Assembly: GCA_038249195.1 (NCBI GenBank)
Contig: JBBRWM010000008.1
Location: 36,661 to 100,660 of the forward strand
DNA: 64,000 nucleotides
Source of the DNA: JAOUEA01 sp038249195
GTDB taxonomy: Bacteria > Actinomycetota > UBA4738 > HRBIN12
Reading direction: 5' to 3'
Below are positions 25,414-33,976 of this stretch, one piece after another (position 1 is the first letter of the stretch; each line of letters starts with the position of its first letter). A program made the position numbers and the translations under genes. Under the pieces are notes generated by a model, which was not told the origin of the DNA, made no database searches, and saw nothing but the letters and a program-made list of their open reading frames with translations.

Positions 25414-26046
25414 ATGGGGCGCACAACGATGGTCCTCGTCTTCTCCCTCCTGGTCGGCTGCGGGAACGCAGCGACGCCGCACGCATCCGGACCCGCCGCC
25501 GCGGATGCGCTGCATGTCACATGCGACGGCTCGACCACCGAGGTGCTCACGCCCACCGTGCAGGCGCAGCCCGACGGCTTGCATGTCCGAATCGAGAACA
25601 CGAGCACCGGACAGGTACTCATGGAATGGGATGGTGGTGGCGACGGTGCCGACCCGGGCATCTCGAACAAGGTGATTCCGATCCCACCCGGCAACGCAAG
25701 GTTTCGCTGCCAAGCCTCGACGCCCGACGTCGATCCCGGCGCCCTAGGAGGTTGGGCGACCCTCGAGGTGCTCGCGACACCAAACTGGCGCTCGCTTGAG
25801 CTCGATTGCAATGGCGGCATCGTGAGCGGAAACCTCGACTACGCAGCCGGCGCCGACGGCGTGCCAGATCCGCTGGCCGATGCCCGGCGGCGCGCTCACA
25901 CGAGCGACGTGCGCCCCGCGGGCTACATGACAGACCAGGGACGCACGTTCGAGGCCCTGCAGGGGGCGGCGGCCGTAGAGAGCTTCGACTACGCTTCCGA
26001 TGGGCACGGCGGATGGCTGCTGACCACCACGGAGCGCTGCAGCTGA
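25414..26046 (+). CDS. Putative lipoprotein
   Basis: Protein of 210 residues with a lipoprotein signal, MGRTTMVLVFSLLVGC, Cys16 being the likely lipidation site. The mature part has paired cysteines in TCDGST, FRCQAS, LDCNGG and TERCS, so two disulfides are possible outside the cell. The domain beginning LHVTCDGSTTEVLTPTVQA recurs in secreted actinobacterial proteins, from memory, with no known function. CATGAT lies six bases before the ATG and may be a -10 box. It is not part of the overlapping dynamin set. Confidence 0.65.
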   Translation: MGRTTMVLVFSLLVGCGNAATPHASGPAAADALHVTCDGSTTEVLTPTVQAQPDGLHVRIENTSTGQVLMEWDGGGDGADPGISNKVIPIPPGNARFRCQASTPDVDPGALGGWATLEVLATPNWRSLELDCNGGIVSGNLDYAAGADGVPDPLADARRRAHTSDVRPAGYMTDQGRTFEALQGAAAVESFDYASDGHGGWLLTTTERCS

Positions 26047-26240
26047 GGTTTCGTGACACGCTCGACTCGCCTAGTCCGTGGTTCGATCGGGCGAGCGGGT
26101 GACGGGCGACACAGGGTCTTCCCCGGATCAAGGACGTGGTTGCTGCCCTTAGTCCCGGGTTCCCGCTCGTTTCACCCTTTGTCCTTCTCCCGTCGCCGTC
26201 GGTCTTTGACGCGGGGTGGTTCCCCTAGTTGGATGGGCCG

Positions 26241-27116
26241 ATGACGCGCGTCCTCGCAGCGTTCCTTCCCGATCGGACCGGCACGGAGTGGTTCCGATTC
26301 GGTCTGGCGTGCCTGGCCCTCATCGCGCTCGGCCTGCTCGTGTCGGTCGTTGGCAGGCGCTACGCGCGCCGCTTGCGTCGACGGGCCAAGTCCGCTGGCG
26401 ACCTGGAGGGGCGCAAGGCGCGGCGCTCGGCCACCGTCGCGAGCCTCGTCGTCGCCACCATCGCGGTGATCGTCTGGTTCACGGTGGCGATCACGATCCT
26501 GCAGGGATTCGGGGTGAGCGTCGGGGCGCTGATCGCGAGCGCCGGGATCGCGGGCGTTGCGCTGGGCTTCGGCGCTCAGTCCCTGGTGCGCGACACCATC
26601 ACCGGCCTCTTCATCCTGCTGGAGGGCCAGTTCGACGTGGGCGACCTCGTGGACCTGGAGACCGAGGGCGGTCAGGTGTCGGGCATGATCGAGGGCCTGA
26701 CGTTGCGCGTGACCTCGGTGCGCCACTTCGACGGCACGCTGAGCGTGGTCCCCAACGGGCTGATCCAGATCACGAGCAACCGAACCCGCGGGTGGGGGCG
26801 GGCGATCGTGGACGTGCGCGTGGCCATCGACGAGGACCCGGAGAAGGTGCGGGAGGCGCTGCAGGAGGTCTTCGCATCCGTCGTGGACCAGGAGCCGTTC
26901 CACACGGGATTGCGCAAGGAGCCCGAGATCCTCGGCGTGACGCAGACGACCGACACCGCGCAGGTGATCCGCGTCATCGCCGAGACGCAGCCGGCGCAGC
27001 GCAGCGAGATCGAACGGCTGCTGCGCGAGCGCATCGGCGCCGCCATCACGGCGCGAGGGATCCGCATCCCGCCCGTCACGGTCGCCCCCGCTATCCAGCG
27101 CGAACAGGGCCTCTGA
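26241..27116 (+). CDS. MscS-family mechanosensitive ion channel
   Basis: Small-conductance mechanosensitive channel of about 291 residues that releases solutes on osmotic down-shock. Transmembrane helices lie near residues 20-40, 70-92 and 95-125. The pore helix TM3 reads GALIASAGIAGVALGFGAQS with the Gly/Ala packing of MscS. The beta domain follows (FDVGDLVDLETEGGQVSGM) and the VVPNGLIQITSN motif is typical. ATG 26241 is preferred over the TTG four codons upstream. It precedes coxD with 38 bases between, but a promoter for coxD is visible, so the genes may be independent. Confidence 0.9.
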   Translation: MTRVLAAFLPDRTGTEWFRFGLACLALIALGLLVSVVGRRYARRLRRRAKSAGDLEGRKARRSATVASLVVATIAVIVWFTVAITILQGFGVSVGALIASAGIAGVALGFGAQSLVRDTITGLFILLEGQFDVGDLVDLETEGGQVSGMIEGLTLRVTSVRHFDGTLSVVPNGLIQITSNRTRGWGRAIVDVRVAIDEDPEKVREALQEVFASVVDQEPFHTGLRKEPEILGVTQTTDTAQVIRVIAETQPAQRSEIERLLRERIGAAITARGIRIPPVTVAPAIQREQGL

Positions 27117-27154
27117 GCCCGCTCCCGCCGCCCCGCTCAGATACGCTGTGCGCC

Positions 27155-28033
27155 ATGTCCGGGTTCGCATACACGTCCGTCGACGACCTCGGAGCCGCCC
27201 TCGGCGACCATGCCTACCTCGCCGACCGGGGCCTGGCCACCGCGATCTTCCTCTCGCTCTCCCTCGGAAAGCCTTTGTTGCTGGAAGGGGAGGCCGGCGT
27301 GGGCAAGACCGAGGTGGCCAAGGTGCTGTCCACGCTGTTGGATCGCGAGCTGATCCGGCTCCAGTGCTACGAGGGAATCGACGCGTCGCAGGCCCTGTAC
27401 GAGTGGAACTACTCGCGGCAGCTGATCGCCGTGCGGGCCATGGACGCGGCCGACGCCGCTACGCATGTGGAGGATCTCTTCGGCGAGGACTTCCTCGTGG
27501 AGCGGCCGCTGCTGGCCGCCCTGAAGGCGGGGGATCGAGCCGTCCTGCTCGTGGACGAGCTCGACCGCGCCGACGACGAGTTCGAGGCGTTCCTGTTGGA
27601 GATCCTGTCCGAGTTCGCCGTATCGATCCCCGAGGTGGGGCGCGTCGCCGCAGAGACACCGCCGGCGGTGATCGTCACGTCCAACCGCACGCGCGAGCTG
27701 CACGACGCGCTGAAGCGGCGGTGCCTCTACCACTGGATCGATCATCCCGCCCTCGACCGCGAGATCCAGATCGTGCGTGCCCGCGCCCCGCACGTGGACG
27801 AGACCCTCGCGCGCGACGTGGCCTCGGCGGTCGCCCGGCTGCGCGCGATGGACCTCGCGAAGCTCCCGGGTGTGGCCGAGACGATCGACTGGGCCAACGC
27901 CCTGGCCTTCCTGGGGGCCGCCCGGCTCGAGCCCGCCGTGGCCGCCGACACGCTCGGGGCCGTGGTGAAGGATCACGAGGACCAGGAGCTCGTGCTCGCC
28001 CGTCTCGCCGACGTGGTCGGCGGAGATGCCTGA
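27155..28033 (+). CDS. coxD: MoxR-type AAA+ ATPase, CoxD-like CO dehydrogenase maturation factor
   Basis: AAA+ ATPase of 292 residues. Walker A is GEAGVGKT (about residue 47) and Walker B LLVDELDRAD (about 130); the sensor-1 region is VIVTSNRTRELHDALKRRC. In Oligotropha carboxidovorans CoxD is a membrane-bound ATPase needed to build the [CuSMoO2] centre of CO dehydrogenase. The assignment rests on the ATPase type, the 8-base overlap with a CoxE-like VWA gene, and the presence of CO dehydrogenase genes 17-25 kb away. ATG 27155 follows TACGCT by 7 bases, a leaderless pattern. MoxR-VWA pairs also serve other enzymes, so the CO role is probable, not proven. Confidence 0.82.
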   Translation: MSGFAYTSVDDLGAALGDHAYLADRGLATAIFLSLSLGKPLLLEGEAGVGKTEVAKVLSTLLDRELIRLQCYEGIDASQALYEWNYSRQLIAVRAMDAADAATHVEDLFGEDFLVERPLLAALKAGDRAVLLVDELDRADDEFEAFLLEILSEFAVSIPEVGRVAAETPPAVIVTSNRTRELHDALKRRCLYHWIDHPALDREIQIVRARAPHVDETLARDVASAVARLRAMDLAKLPGVAETIDWANALAFLGAARLEPAVAADTLGAVVKDHEDQELVLARLADVVGGDA

Positions 28034-29231
28034 GCCGAGCGGCCCGGGTGCGGTCGCGGGGCCGATCTTCCCGCTCGTCGGGCTCGGCCGCGACCTTCGC
28101 GCGCGCGGGCTCGCGGTGGGCACGGGCCGGATCCTCACCTTCGTGCGCGCGGTGGCGGCCTTGGGGTTCGTGGATCGCGACGCGCTCTACTGGGCCGCGC
28201 GGACAACGCTCATCGGCCGCCGCGAGGACCTCGAGCCGTTCGACGAAGCGTTCGCGCGATGGTGGGAGTCGCTGCGCGAGACCGAGGACCTCACCGTCGA
28301 GCTCACGATCCCCGGCGTGGGCGCGTCGCCGCCGGCGCCCGACGGGGCGGCCGCGCTCGCGCAGCTGGAGGTCGACATGGGCACCGTGGCGGCGGAGTGG
28401 CACGGCCTCGACGACGAGGACGAGGAGGGTGAACAGGAGGAGGCGGAGGAGCTCACCGCGATCAGGATCGTGGCGAGCGGGTCCGAGGTCCTTCGGCACA
28501 AGTCCTTCGGCGACCTCACCGACGACGAGCGACGACGGGTGGCGGCCCTGATCCGCCGCCTCAGCATCAGCGTCCCGGTGGAGCGGACGCGACGCACGCG
28601 TCCCGGCTCCAAGGGCGCCACGTTCGATCTGCGGCGCACGCTCCGGCGGTCCCTGCGGACCCAGGGCGAACCGTTCGAGCGAGCCTGGCGCACGCGCGGG
28701 ACGCGCCGCCGCCCGCTGGTGCTCATCCTCGACATCAGCGGCTCCATGGCCCCGTACTCGCGGGCGCTGATGCAGTTCGCGTACGCCGCGATGCTCGCGG
28801 GACGCCGCGTGGAGACCTTCTGCTTCGGGACGCGGCTCACGCGCGTCACGCGGATCCTGCGCACGCGCGATCCCGACCGCGCGCTGCGTGAGATCGGCGA
28901 GCGCGTGCAGGACTGGGAGGGCGGAACCCGGATCGGGGAATCGCTGAAGGAGCTCATCGACGGGTGGAGCCAGCGCGCGGCGCTCCGCGGCGCCGTGGTG
29001 GTGCTCTGCTCCGACGGCCTGGAGCGGGGCGACCCGGAGCAGCTGCGCGTGCAGATGGCGCGTCTGCGCAGGATCGCCTACCGCGTCGTGTGGGTGAACC
29101 CGCTCAAGGGTTCGCCGCGCTACGAGCCGCTCGCGCGCGGGATGGCGGCCGCGCTCCCCAACGTGGACGTGTTCCTCTCGGGCCACAACCTGGAGAGTCT
29201 CGAGCACCTCGGACACGTGCTCGGCGCCTGA
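28026..29231 (+). CDS. coxE: VWA-domain protein, CoxE-like
   Basis: Protein of 401 residues with an acidic central part (DDEDEEGEQEEAEELTA) and a C-terminal VWA domain. The MIDAS metal site DISGSM is at about residue 238, followed by a conserved Thr (GGTRIGESLKEL) and Asp (CSDGLERGD). CoxE proteins work with CoxD in inserting copper into CO dehydrogenase. The gene overlaps coxD by 8 bases. Family features such as RRPLVLILDISGSMAPY and the YRVVWVNPL segment fit the CoxE/YeaD-like group. Confidence 0.85.
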   Translation: MPEPSGPGAVAGPIFPLVGLGRDLRARGLAVGTGRILTFVRAVAALGFVDRDALYWAARTTLIGRREDLEPFDEAFARWWESLRETEDLTVELTIPGVGASPPAPDGAAALAQLEVDMGTVAAEWHGLDDEDEEGEQEEAEELTAIRIVASGSEVLRHKSFGDLTDDERRRVAALIRRLSISVPVERTRRTRPGSKGATFDLRRTLRRSLRTQGEPFERAWRTRGTRRRPLVLILDISGSMAPYSRALMQFAYAAMLAGRRVETFCFGTRLTRVTRILRTRDPDRALREIGERVQDWEGGTRIGESLKELIDGWSQRAALRGAVVVLCSDGLERGDPEQLRVQMARLRRIAYRVVWVNPLKGSPRYEPLARGMAAALPNVDVFLSGHNLESLEHLGHVLGA

Positions 29232-29256
29232 GCGGGGTCGCGAGTAGGCTGGCAGG

Positions 29257-29754
29257 GTGCAGGACGACGACGAGATCCTCGAGGCGTACGAGCGGGAGCT
29301 TGACGGGATCCCGCAGCCGCGTCGCAAGCACGGGTTCGGCCTCGTGATCGGCGTGCTCGGGCTCTCGTGCGTCTTCTTGTTGGTCGAGATCTTCGCGAAC
29401 CGGTCGATCCCCAATGACATCGGCAACGCTCAGCACGACCTCCGGGTGGCGCAGGCGGCGTCCGAACAGGTCTTCGCGGAGACGGGCTCGTTCGCCGCCG
29501 CCGACGCCACAGGGCTCGCCGGATCGTCGGAGCCCGGCGCCGGCGTGACCTACGTAGATGCGGACACGTCGTCCTCGAGGCTCGGCGAGGTGAGCGTGTA
29601 CGCCAACGGCGTCACGTGGGCCGCGGCGGTTCAGGTGCGCGAGGGTGCGTGCTTCTACCTGAAGCTCGTCGCCGGCGAGCAGGACCCGCTCTACGGGGTC
29701 GGCACCGCATGCACGGCGAGGCAGGCGCTCACATCCAAGGACGATCGCTGGTAG
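29257..29754 (+). CDS. Membrane-anchored pilin-like hypothetical protein
   Basis: Protein of 165 residues with one transmembrane helix at about 27-46 (FGLVIGVLGLSCVFLLVEIF) after a charged N-terminus. Outside are a helical stretch (NDIGNAQHDLRVAQAASEQVF), ATGS-like strands and a C-terminal ACFYLKL, with a second Cys in TACTARQ and a final Trp. The repeated residue pattern resembles type IV pilin-like proteins that sample secretion systems, but no pilin genes are near. The GTG at 29257 has TAGGCT six bases upstream. Its 3' end overlaps the convergent RDD gene by 26 bases. Similar layout at 6627 and 50481. Confidence 0.7.
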   Translation: MQDDDEILEAYERELDGIPQPRRKHGFGLVIGVLGLSCVFLLVEIFANRSIPNDIGNAQHDLRVAQAASEQVFAETGSFAAADATGLAGSSEPGAGVTYVDADTSSSRLGEVSVYANGVTWAAAVQVREGACFYLKLVAGEQDPLYGVGTACTARQALTSKDDRW

Positions 29755-30304
29755 CAGGGTTGGGGTCCTCAGGACCGGGCGGCGGTGGCGGCAAGGGGGG
29801 CGGGGCGTGCGATGCCAGCGGCGCGGCAGGGACGGAAGACGTCGGCGTCGTCGCCGGAGGTCCGTTACTGCGGACCACCACCGTGTCGGCGGCGCGATCT
29901 CCGATGCGTTGCTTCTGGGTGCCGCCCGTCCAGATCATCACCGACCCCAGCAGGTACGGGATGAAGAACGGGAACAGGTCCACCACGCGCAGGACGTTGC
30001 GGATGACCGAGCCTCCCCATCCCATCTTGGTCCCGTCTGCGCGAACCACGCGCACGCCCAGGAGGAACTTGCCGACCGTCGCGCCGAGGAGTCCTTCGAG
30101 CAACACGTAATAGAAGAGCGTGATGAGCGCCGCCGCCACGGATCGCCATCCGGTGAGCTCGAACCGGTAGCTCGTGAACGTGGTGCCGAACGAGTCGTGC
30201 GTGACGACCTTGGTGATCTGGTTGAGGGGGATGATCCACAGCAACGCGAAGATCCAGTCGATCACCGTCGCGAAGAAGCGACGACCGACGCCGACGTAGC
30301 GCAA
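29729..30304 (-). CDS. RDD-family membrane protein
   Basis: Membrane protein of 191 residues of the RDD family. The N-terminus GVGRRFFATVIDWIFALL holds the Arg-Asp pair; later segments LLGATVGKFLLGVRVV and QRIGDRAADTVVV are typical. Three or four transmembrane helices are predicted. The C-terminal 40 residues are Pro-rich (PPPLPPPPPGPEDP), a possible interaction tail. Start is the TTG at 30304 with GGAGG seven bases ahead. RDD proteins may be transporters or antiporters; the substrate is unknown. Confidence 0.85.
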   Translation of the reverse strand: MRYVGVGRRFFATVIDWIFALLWIIPLNQITKVVTHDSFGTTFTSYRFELTGWRSVAAALITLFYYVLLEGLLGATVGKFLLGVRVVRADGTKMGWGGSVIRNVLRVVDLFPFFIPYLLGSVMIWTGGTQKQRIGDRAADTVVVRSNGPPATTPTSSVPAAPLASHAPPPLPPPPPGPEDPNPATSDRPWM

Positions 30305-30402
30305 CCGAGAACCTCCGTTCGAGGGTGAGGGGTCCGACCGTAGGGGGGCGAGAGCCCGACGTCAAGGAATGGCCGGAACACCCTACTGTACAAGGGGTAT
30401 GG

Positions 30403-30419
30403 GCCGTTCAAGGAACGGC
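30403..30419 (+). repeat. Perfect inverted repeat upstream of phosphodiester glycosidase gene
   Basis: GCCGTTC and GAACGGC form a perfect 7-base repeat with a 3-base spacer, 24 bases before the start at 30443. TACTGT at 30384-30389 could be a -10 box just upstream. The repeat could be an operator or a leader hairpin. No regulator is assigned. Confidence 0.4.
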
Positions 30420-30442
30420 GGACTCCAACCGATGACTAGTCC

Positions 30443-31870
30443 ATGCGAGGCATGCGACGGACGGCCACTTGGAGCCTGATGCTCGCTGCCGCCGTTCTGG
30501 CCTCCGTGGCCGTGTCGCCGGCGACCGGCAGGGCCGGTCCCGCCGCGGTTCGCAGCTCCACGACCCAGAAGATCGCACCCGGCCTCAAGCTCACGCGCAT
30601 CGTGGACCCGGCGGGGCCGAACCGCGCGTACGTCTTGACGGTCGACCCCTCGAAGCCCGTGACCATCGACGTCGCGACCGCGGCGGGGGCGATGGGGAAC
30701 TATGCGCGCACCAGCGCGATCGGGGCCGCGCACCAGGCGATCGCCGCGATCAACGGTGACTTCACCATCTCGCCCGGCCGCCCGCTGCATCCGTTTGCCG
30801 AGGACGGCACCCTGCGTCAGCTCGGCATGCAGAACGGCGCGAGCTTCGCCATCTCCCACGACGAGTCCTCGGAGTACGTGGGCGCGCAGCAGGCACGGGT
30901 CTCGGGCAGGAATCTCGACACGAAGGCGCGGTTCGTCGTCTCGGAGTTCAACACGGGCCATCCGGCTGGCTGGGACATCGTGGGGTACACCTCCTACGGC
31001 GGCTCGGCCGAACATCCGCCGCGCGATGCGTGCTCGGTGCGGCTGAAGGTCGCCGGTTCGCTCCTGTGGACCGCGAACGGCCAGGGCGTGAGCCGGGACT
31101 ACATCGTGGATCGTGCTCGCTGCGCCGCGAGCGTCCTGAAGGTCCGACCCGGCACGGTGGTGTTGTCCGCCGGCCTCAAGGGGCTGGGCGCCAGGGCGAT
31201 GCAGGGCGTGCACCGGCGAGAGACGGTCCGTCTCACGTGGTCGTTCGGCTGGACCGGGGTCATGGACTCCGTGGGCGGGATGCCGTTGCTGGTGGACAAG
31301 GGAAGGGCCGTCGCTCCGTCCAGGTGCCACTCGTACTTCTGCTCCAGGAACCCGCGCACGGGCATCGGCATCACGGCGGACGGCAGGGTCATCCTGGCGG
31401 TCGTGGACGGGCGGTCGCACAGCTCGGCGGGCATGACGCTCAGCGGCTTCGCGCACTTCATGGTGAGCCGGGGCGCGACGTACGCGGTCAACCTCGACGG
31501 CGGCGGCGGAGCCACGATGTGGGTGCAGGGTCAGGGGATCGTGTCCCATCCCTCGGACCGCTCCGGCGAGCGGCCCGTCACGAACGCCGTCCTGGTCCTC
31601 CCCGGCCCGGACCCGGGCGAGGTCGATCCGTCTCCGTACGGGAAGCGGCCGGCGTTCGGCGTGGGGCCGTTGGCGGCCGCGGCTCCGACGGGATTCGGAA
31701 CCATCGTGTCGGGGCTGCAGGCTCGTCGGGCCATGGACGCATCTCTGGGCGACCCCGGCTCCACGGGCGGGTTGATGGCGGCCATGGCCTCCGGCGCGTT
31801 CGGGGGCGTCGGCCCCGTGCCTGCGAGCGTCCTGCGGATGGCGCGTTCGTTCCACGCCCGCTCTCGCTGA
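30443..31870 (+). CDS. Secreted phosphodiester glycosidase (NAGPA) family protein
   Basis: Protein of 475 residues with a Sec signal (WSLMLAAAVLASVAVSPATG). The mature part carries the PF09992 phosphodiester glycosidase domain: AAINGDFTI, then RTGIGITADGRVILAVVDGR and AVNLDGGGGATMWV, followed by RPVTNAVLV. The human relative is the mannose-6-phosphate uncovering enzyme; bacterial ones probably process cell-surface or phage glycans. Two cysteine pairs may form disulfides. The C-terminal 90 residues are less conserved. It stands alone on its strand between an RDD gene and the tryptophan genes. Confidence 0.88.
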   Translation: MRGMRRTATWSLMLAAAVLASVAVSPATGRAGPAAVRSSTTQKIAPGLKLTRIVDPAGPNRAYVLTVDPSKPVTIDVATAAGAMGNYARTSAIGAAHQAIAAINGDFTISPGRPLHPFAEDGTLRQLGMQNGASFAISHDESSEYVGAQQARVSGRNLDTKARFVVSEFNTGHPAGWDIVGYTSYGGSAEHPPRDACSVRLKVAGSLLWTANGQGVSRDYIVDRARCAASVLKVRPGTVVLSAGLKGLGARAMQGVHRRETVRLTWSFGWTGVMDSVGGMPLLVDKGRAVAPSRCHSYFCSRNPRTGIGITADGRVILAVVDGRSHSSAGMTLSGFAHFMVSRGATYAVNLDGGGGATMWVQGQGIVSHPSDRSGERPVTNAVLVLPGPDPGEVDPSPYGKRPAFGVGPLAAAAPTGFGTIVSGLQARRAMDASLGDPGSTGGLMAAMASGAFGGVGPVPASVLRMARSFHARSR

Positions 31871-31935
31871 CGTTCCCGGCGGCCGCGGCGGGTGGTCGCG
31901 CAACGCGGAGTGCTCCCGAGCGTCAGCCGCCCTTG

Positions 31936-31965
31936 TTGACGGTGCCGGGCGATGGACCCTACCGT
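31936..31965 (+). promoter_or_regulatory. Promoter of tryptophan 2,3-dioxygenase gene, leaderless type
   Basis: A -35 box TTGACG at 31936-31941 and a -10 box TACCGT at 31960-31965 are separated by 18 bases. The ATG follows only six bases after the -10 box, so transcription would start at or next to the start codon. No ribosome-binding site is present. It is the clearest complete promoter of the leaderless set in this window. Confidence 0.65.
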
Positions 31966-31971
31966 CCCGCC

Positions 31972-32781
31972 ATGGCGGAGGACGCGGGGGCGCAGGAACG
32001 ACGGTTCGGGCGCCTCGCGGACGTCGCCGAGAGCGACGTCACGTACGCCTCGTACCTCCAGATCCCGGGGCTGCTCGGGCTCCAGCAGCTGCGGTCCGAG
32101 CCGCCGGTGCACGACGAGCTGCTGTTCATCGTGGTGCACCAGGCGTACGAGCTGTGGTTCAAGCAGGTGCTGTTCGAGCTGGGCTCCGTGCGCGACCTCA
32201 TGACGGAGGGCGAGGCCGAGCGCGCTCGCCACTACCTCGTGCGCGTGCGCGCGATCGAGCGCGTGTTGATCGAGCACATCCAGGTCTTGGAGACGATGAC
32301 CCCGCAGGACTTCCTGGAGTTCCGAGCGTTGCTCACCCCGGCGAGCGGGTTCCAGTCCGCGCAGTTCCGCGAGATGGAGTTCATCAGCGGGCTGAAGGAC
32401 CCTCGGTTCCTGGAGGACCTCGCCGCGGCGCCCGAGGAGCGGGAGCGGCTGCGGCACCGGCTGGACGAGCCCACGCTGTGGGACGGCTTCCGGGCTCTGC
32501 TCGAGCGCGCCGGGCTGCCCATGCCCGCCGACGACGAGGGGGTGCGAGAAGACTCGCTCGTCGCGATCGCGCGCGAGCACCCGGCGCTCTTCGCCGTGAG
32601 CGAGGGTCTGCTCGATCACGACGAGGCGGTGGCGCAATGGCGCTCCCTGCACGTCTTGATGGTCGAGCGCGAGATCGGGGCGAAGCGCGGGACCGGGGGA
32701 AGCAGCGGCGTGGGCTACCTGCGCTCCACGCTCGACAAGCGGTTCTTCCCGGAGCTGTGGGGTCTGCGCAGCCGTCTATAG
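31972..32781 (+). CDS. kynA: Tryptophan 2,3-dioxygenase
   Basis: Heme dioxygenase of 269 residues that opens the indole ring of tryptophan to N-formylkynurenine, the first step of the kynurenine pathway. Active-site marks are FIVVHQAYELWFKQ with His56 and the proximal heme ligand His227 in WRSLHVLMVERE; substrate contacts GTGGSSGVGYL follow. Length fits bacterial TDOs. The next gene, 25 bases away, is an aminotransferase of the kynurenine aminotransferase group. Kynurenine formamidase and kynureninase are not in the window. Confidence 0.95.
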   Translation: MAEDAGAQERRFGRLADVAESDVTYASYLQIPGLLGLQQLRSEPPVHDELLFIVVHQAYELWFKQVLFELGSVRDLMTEGEAERARHYLVRVRAIERVLIEHIQVLETMTPQDFLEFRALLTPASGFQSAQFREMEFISGLKDPRFLEDLAAAPEERERLRHRLDEPTLWDGFRALLERAGLPMPADDEGVREDSLVAIAREHPALFAVSEGLLDHDEAVAQWRSLHVLMVEREIGAKRGTGGSSGVGYLRSTLDKRFFPELWGLRSRL

Positions 32782-32806
32782 TCGCGGTCGGTATCATCCG
32801 CGGCAC

Positions 32807-33976
32807 ATGGACGTCTCAAAGCTGCGGACCTCGGCGAAGGCATCGTCGTTCACCGAATCCGTGATCCGTGACATGACGCGGCTCGCCGACGAGCACGGCG
32901 CGATCAATCTGGGCCAGGGGTTCCCCGACTTCCCGGCGCCCCAGGCCATCAAGGACGCGGCCGCGCAGGCCATCGCGGAGGACCACAACCAGTACCCGGT
33001 GACCTGGGGCGTGCCGGCGTTCCGCCGCGCGATCGCCGCCGCCTACGCGCGCGACTACGGCATGGTCGTGGATCCCGACGCCGAGGTCTGCGTCACGTGC
33101 GGGTCCACCGAGGCCATGATCGCCGCGTTCCTGGGTGTGCTCGACCCCGGCGACGAGGTCGTGCTGTTCGAGCCTTTCTACGAGAACTACGGGCCCGACG
33201 CGATCCTCGCCGGCGCCGTCCCGCGCTACGTGAGGTTGCGCGCCCCCGACTGGTCCTTCGACGAGGCGGAGCTGCGCGCGGCGTTCAACGAGCGCACGCG
33301 CGCGGTCGTCATCAACACGCCCAACAACCCCACGGGCAAGGTGTTCACGCGCGCCGAGCTCGAAGCGATCGCCGTGTTGTGCGGGCGGTTCGACGTGGTC
33401 GCCATCACCGACGAGATCTACGAGCACATCCGCTACGACGGCGCGGCGCACGTGCCCATCGCCACGATCCCGGGGATGGAGGAGCGGACGATCACGATCA
33501 GCGCCCTCTCGAAGACGTACGCGGTCACGGGCTGGCGCGTGGGGTGGGCCGTGGCCCCGGCCCCGTTGATGGCGGGGATCCGATCGGTCCACGACTTCCT
33601 CACCGTGGCGGCCGCCGCGCCCCTGCAGATGGCGGGGATCGACGCCCTCGAGCTGCCGCCCGCCTACTTCTTGGCCATGGCGGCGAGCTACGCGGAGCGA
33701 CGCGACGTCATGATGCGGATCCTCGAGGAGACCGGGTTCGCGGCGCGGCCGCCGGCGGGCGCGTACTACGTGATGGCGGACTGCGCCCACCTGGGGCTCG
33801 GCGACGACGTGCAGACCGCGCACCGGCTCGTGGAGCGCGTGGGGGTCGCCACCGTGCCCGGCTCGTCCTTCGTCTCACGACCCCAGGACGGTTCGCACCT
33901 CGTGCGGTTCGCGTTCTGCAAGCGGTTGGAGACCCTCGAGGCCGCGGGCGAACGCCTGCGCTCGCTGGTTCAGTAG
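32807..33976 (+). CDS. Class I/II PLP-dependent aminotransferase, kynurenine aminotransferase-like
   Basis: Fold-type I aminotransferase of 389 residues. PLP-contact motifs are NTPNNPTGKVF (about 170), the ITDEIYEH segment, and the catalytic Lys236 in SALSKTYAVTGWRVGW. The N-terminal AINLGQGFPDFPAP is close to kynurenine/glutamine transaminases. Placement after tryptophan dioxygenase supports a role in turning kynurenine into kynurenate or in related transaminations. TATCAT lies nine bases before the ATG. Its last 7 bases overlap the convergent gene. Confidence 0.88.
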   Translation: MDVSKLRTSAKASSFTESVIRDMTRLADEHGAINLGQGFPDFPAPQAIKDAAAQAIAEDHNQYPVTWGVPAFRRAIAAAYARDYGMVVDPDAEVCVTCGSTEAMIAAFLGVLDPGDEVVLFEPFYENYGPDAILAGAVPRYVRLRAPDWSFDEAELRAAFNERTRAVVINTPNNPTGKVFTRAELEAIAVLCGRFDVVAITDEIYEHIRYDGAAHVPIATIPGMEERTITISALSKTYAVTGWRVGWAVAPAPLMAGIRSVHDFLTVAAAAPLQMAGIDALELPPAYFLAMAASYAERRDVMMRILEETGFAARPPAGAYYVMADCAHLGLGDDVQTAHRLVERVGVATVPGSSFVSRPQDGSHLVRFAFCKRLETLEAAGERLRSLVQ

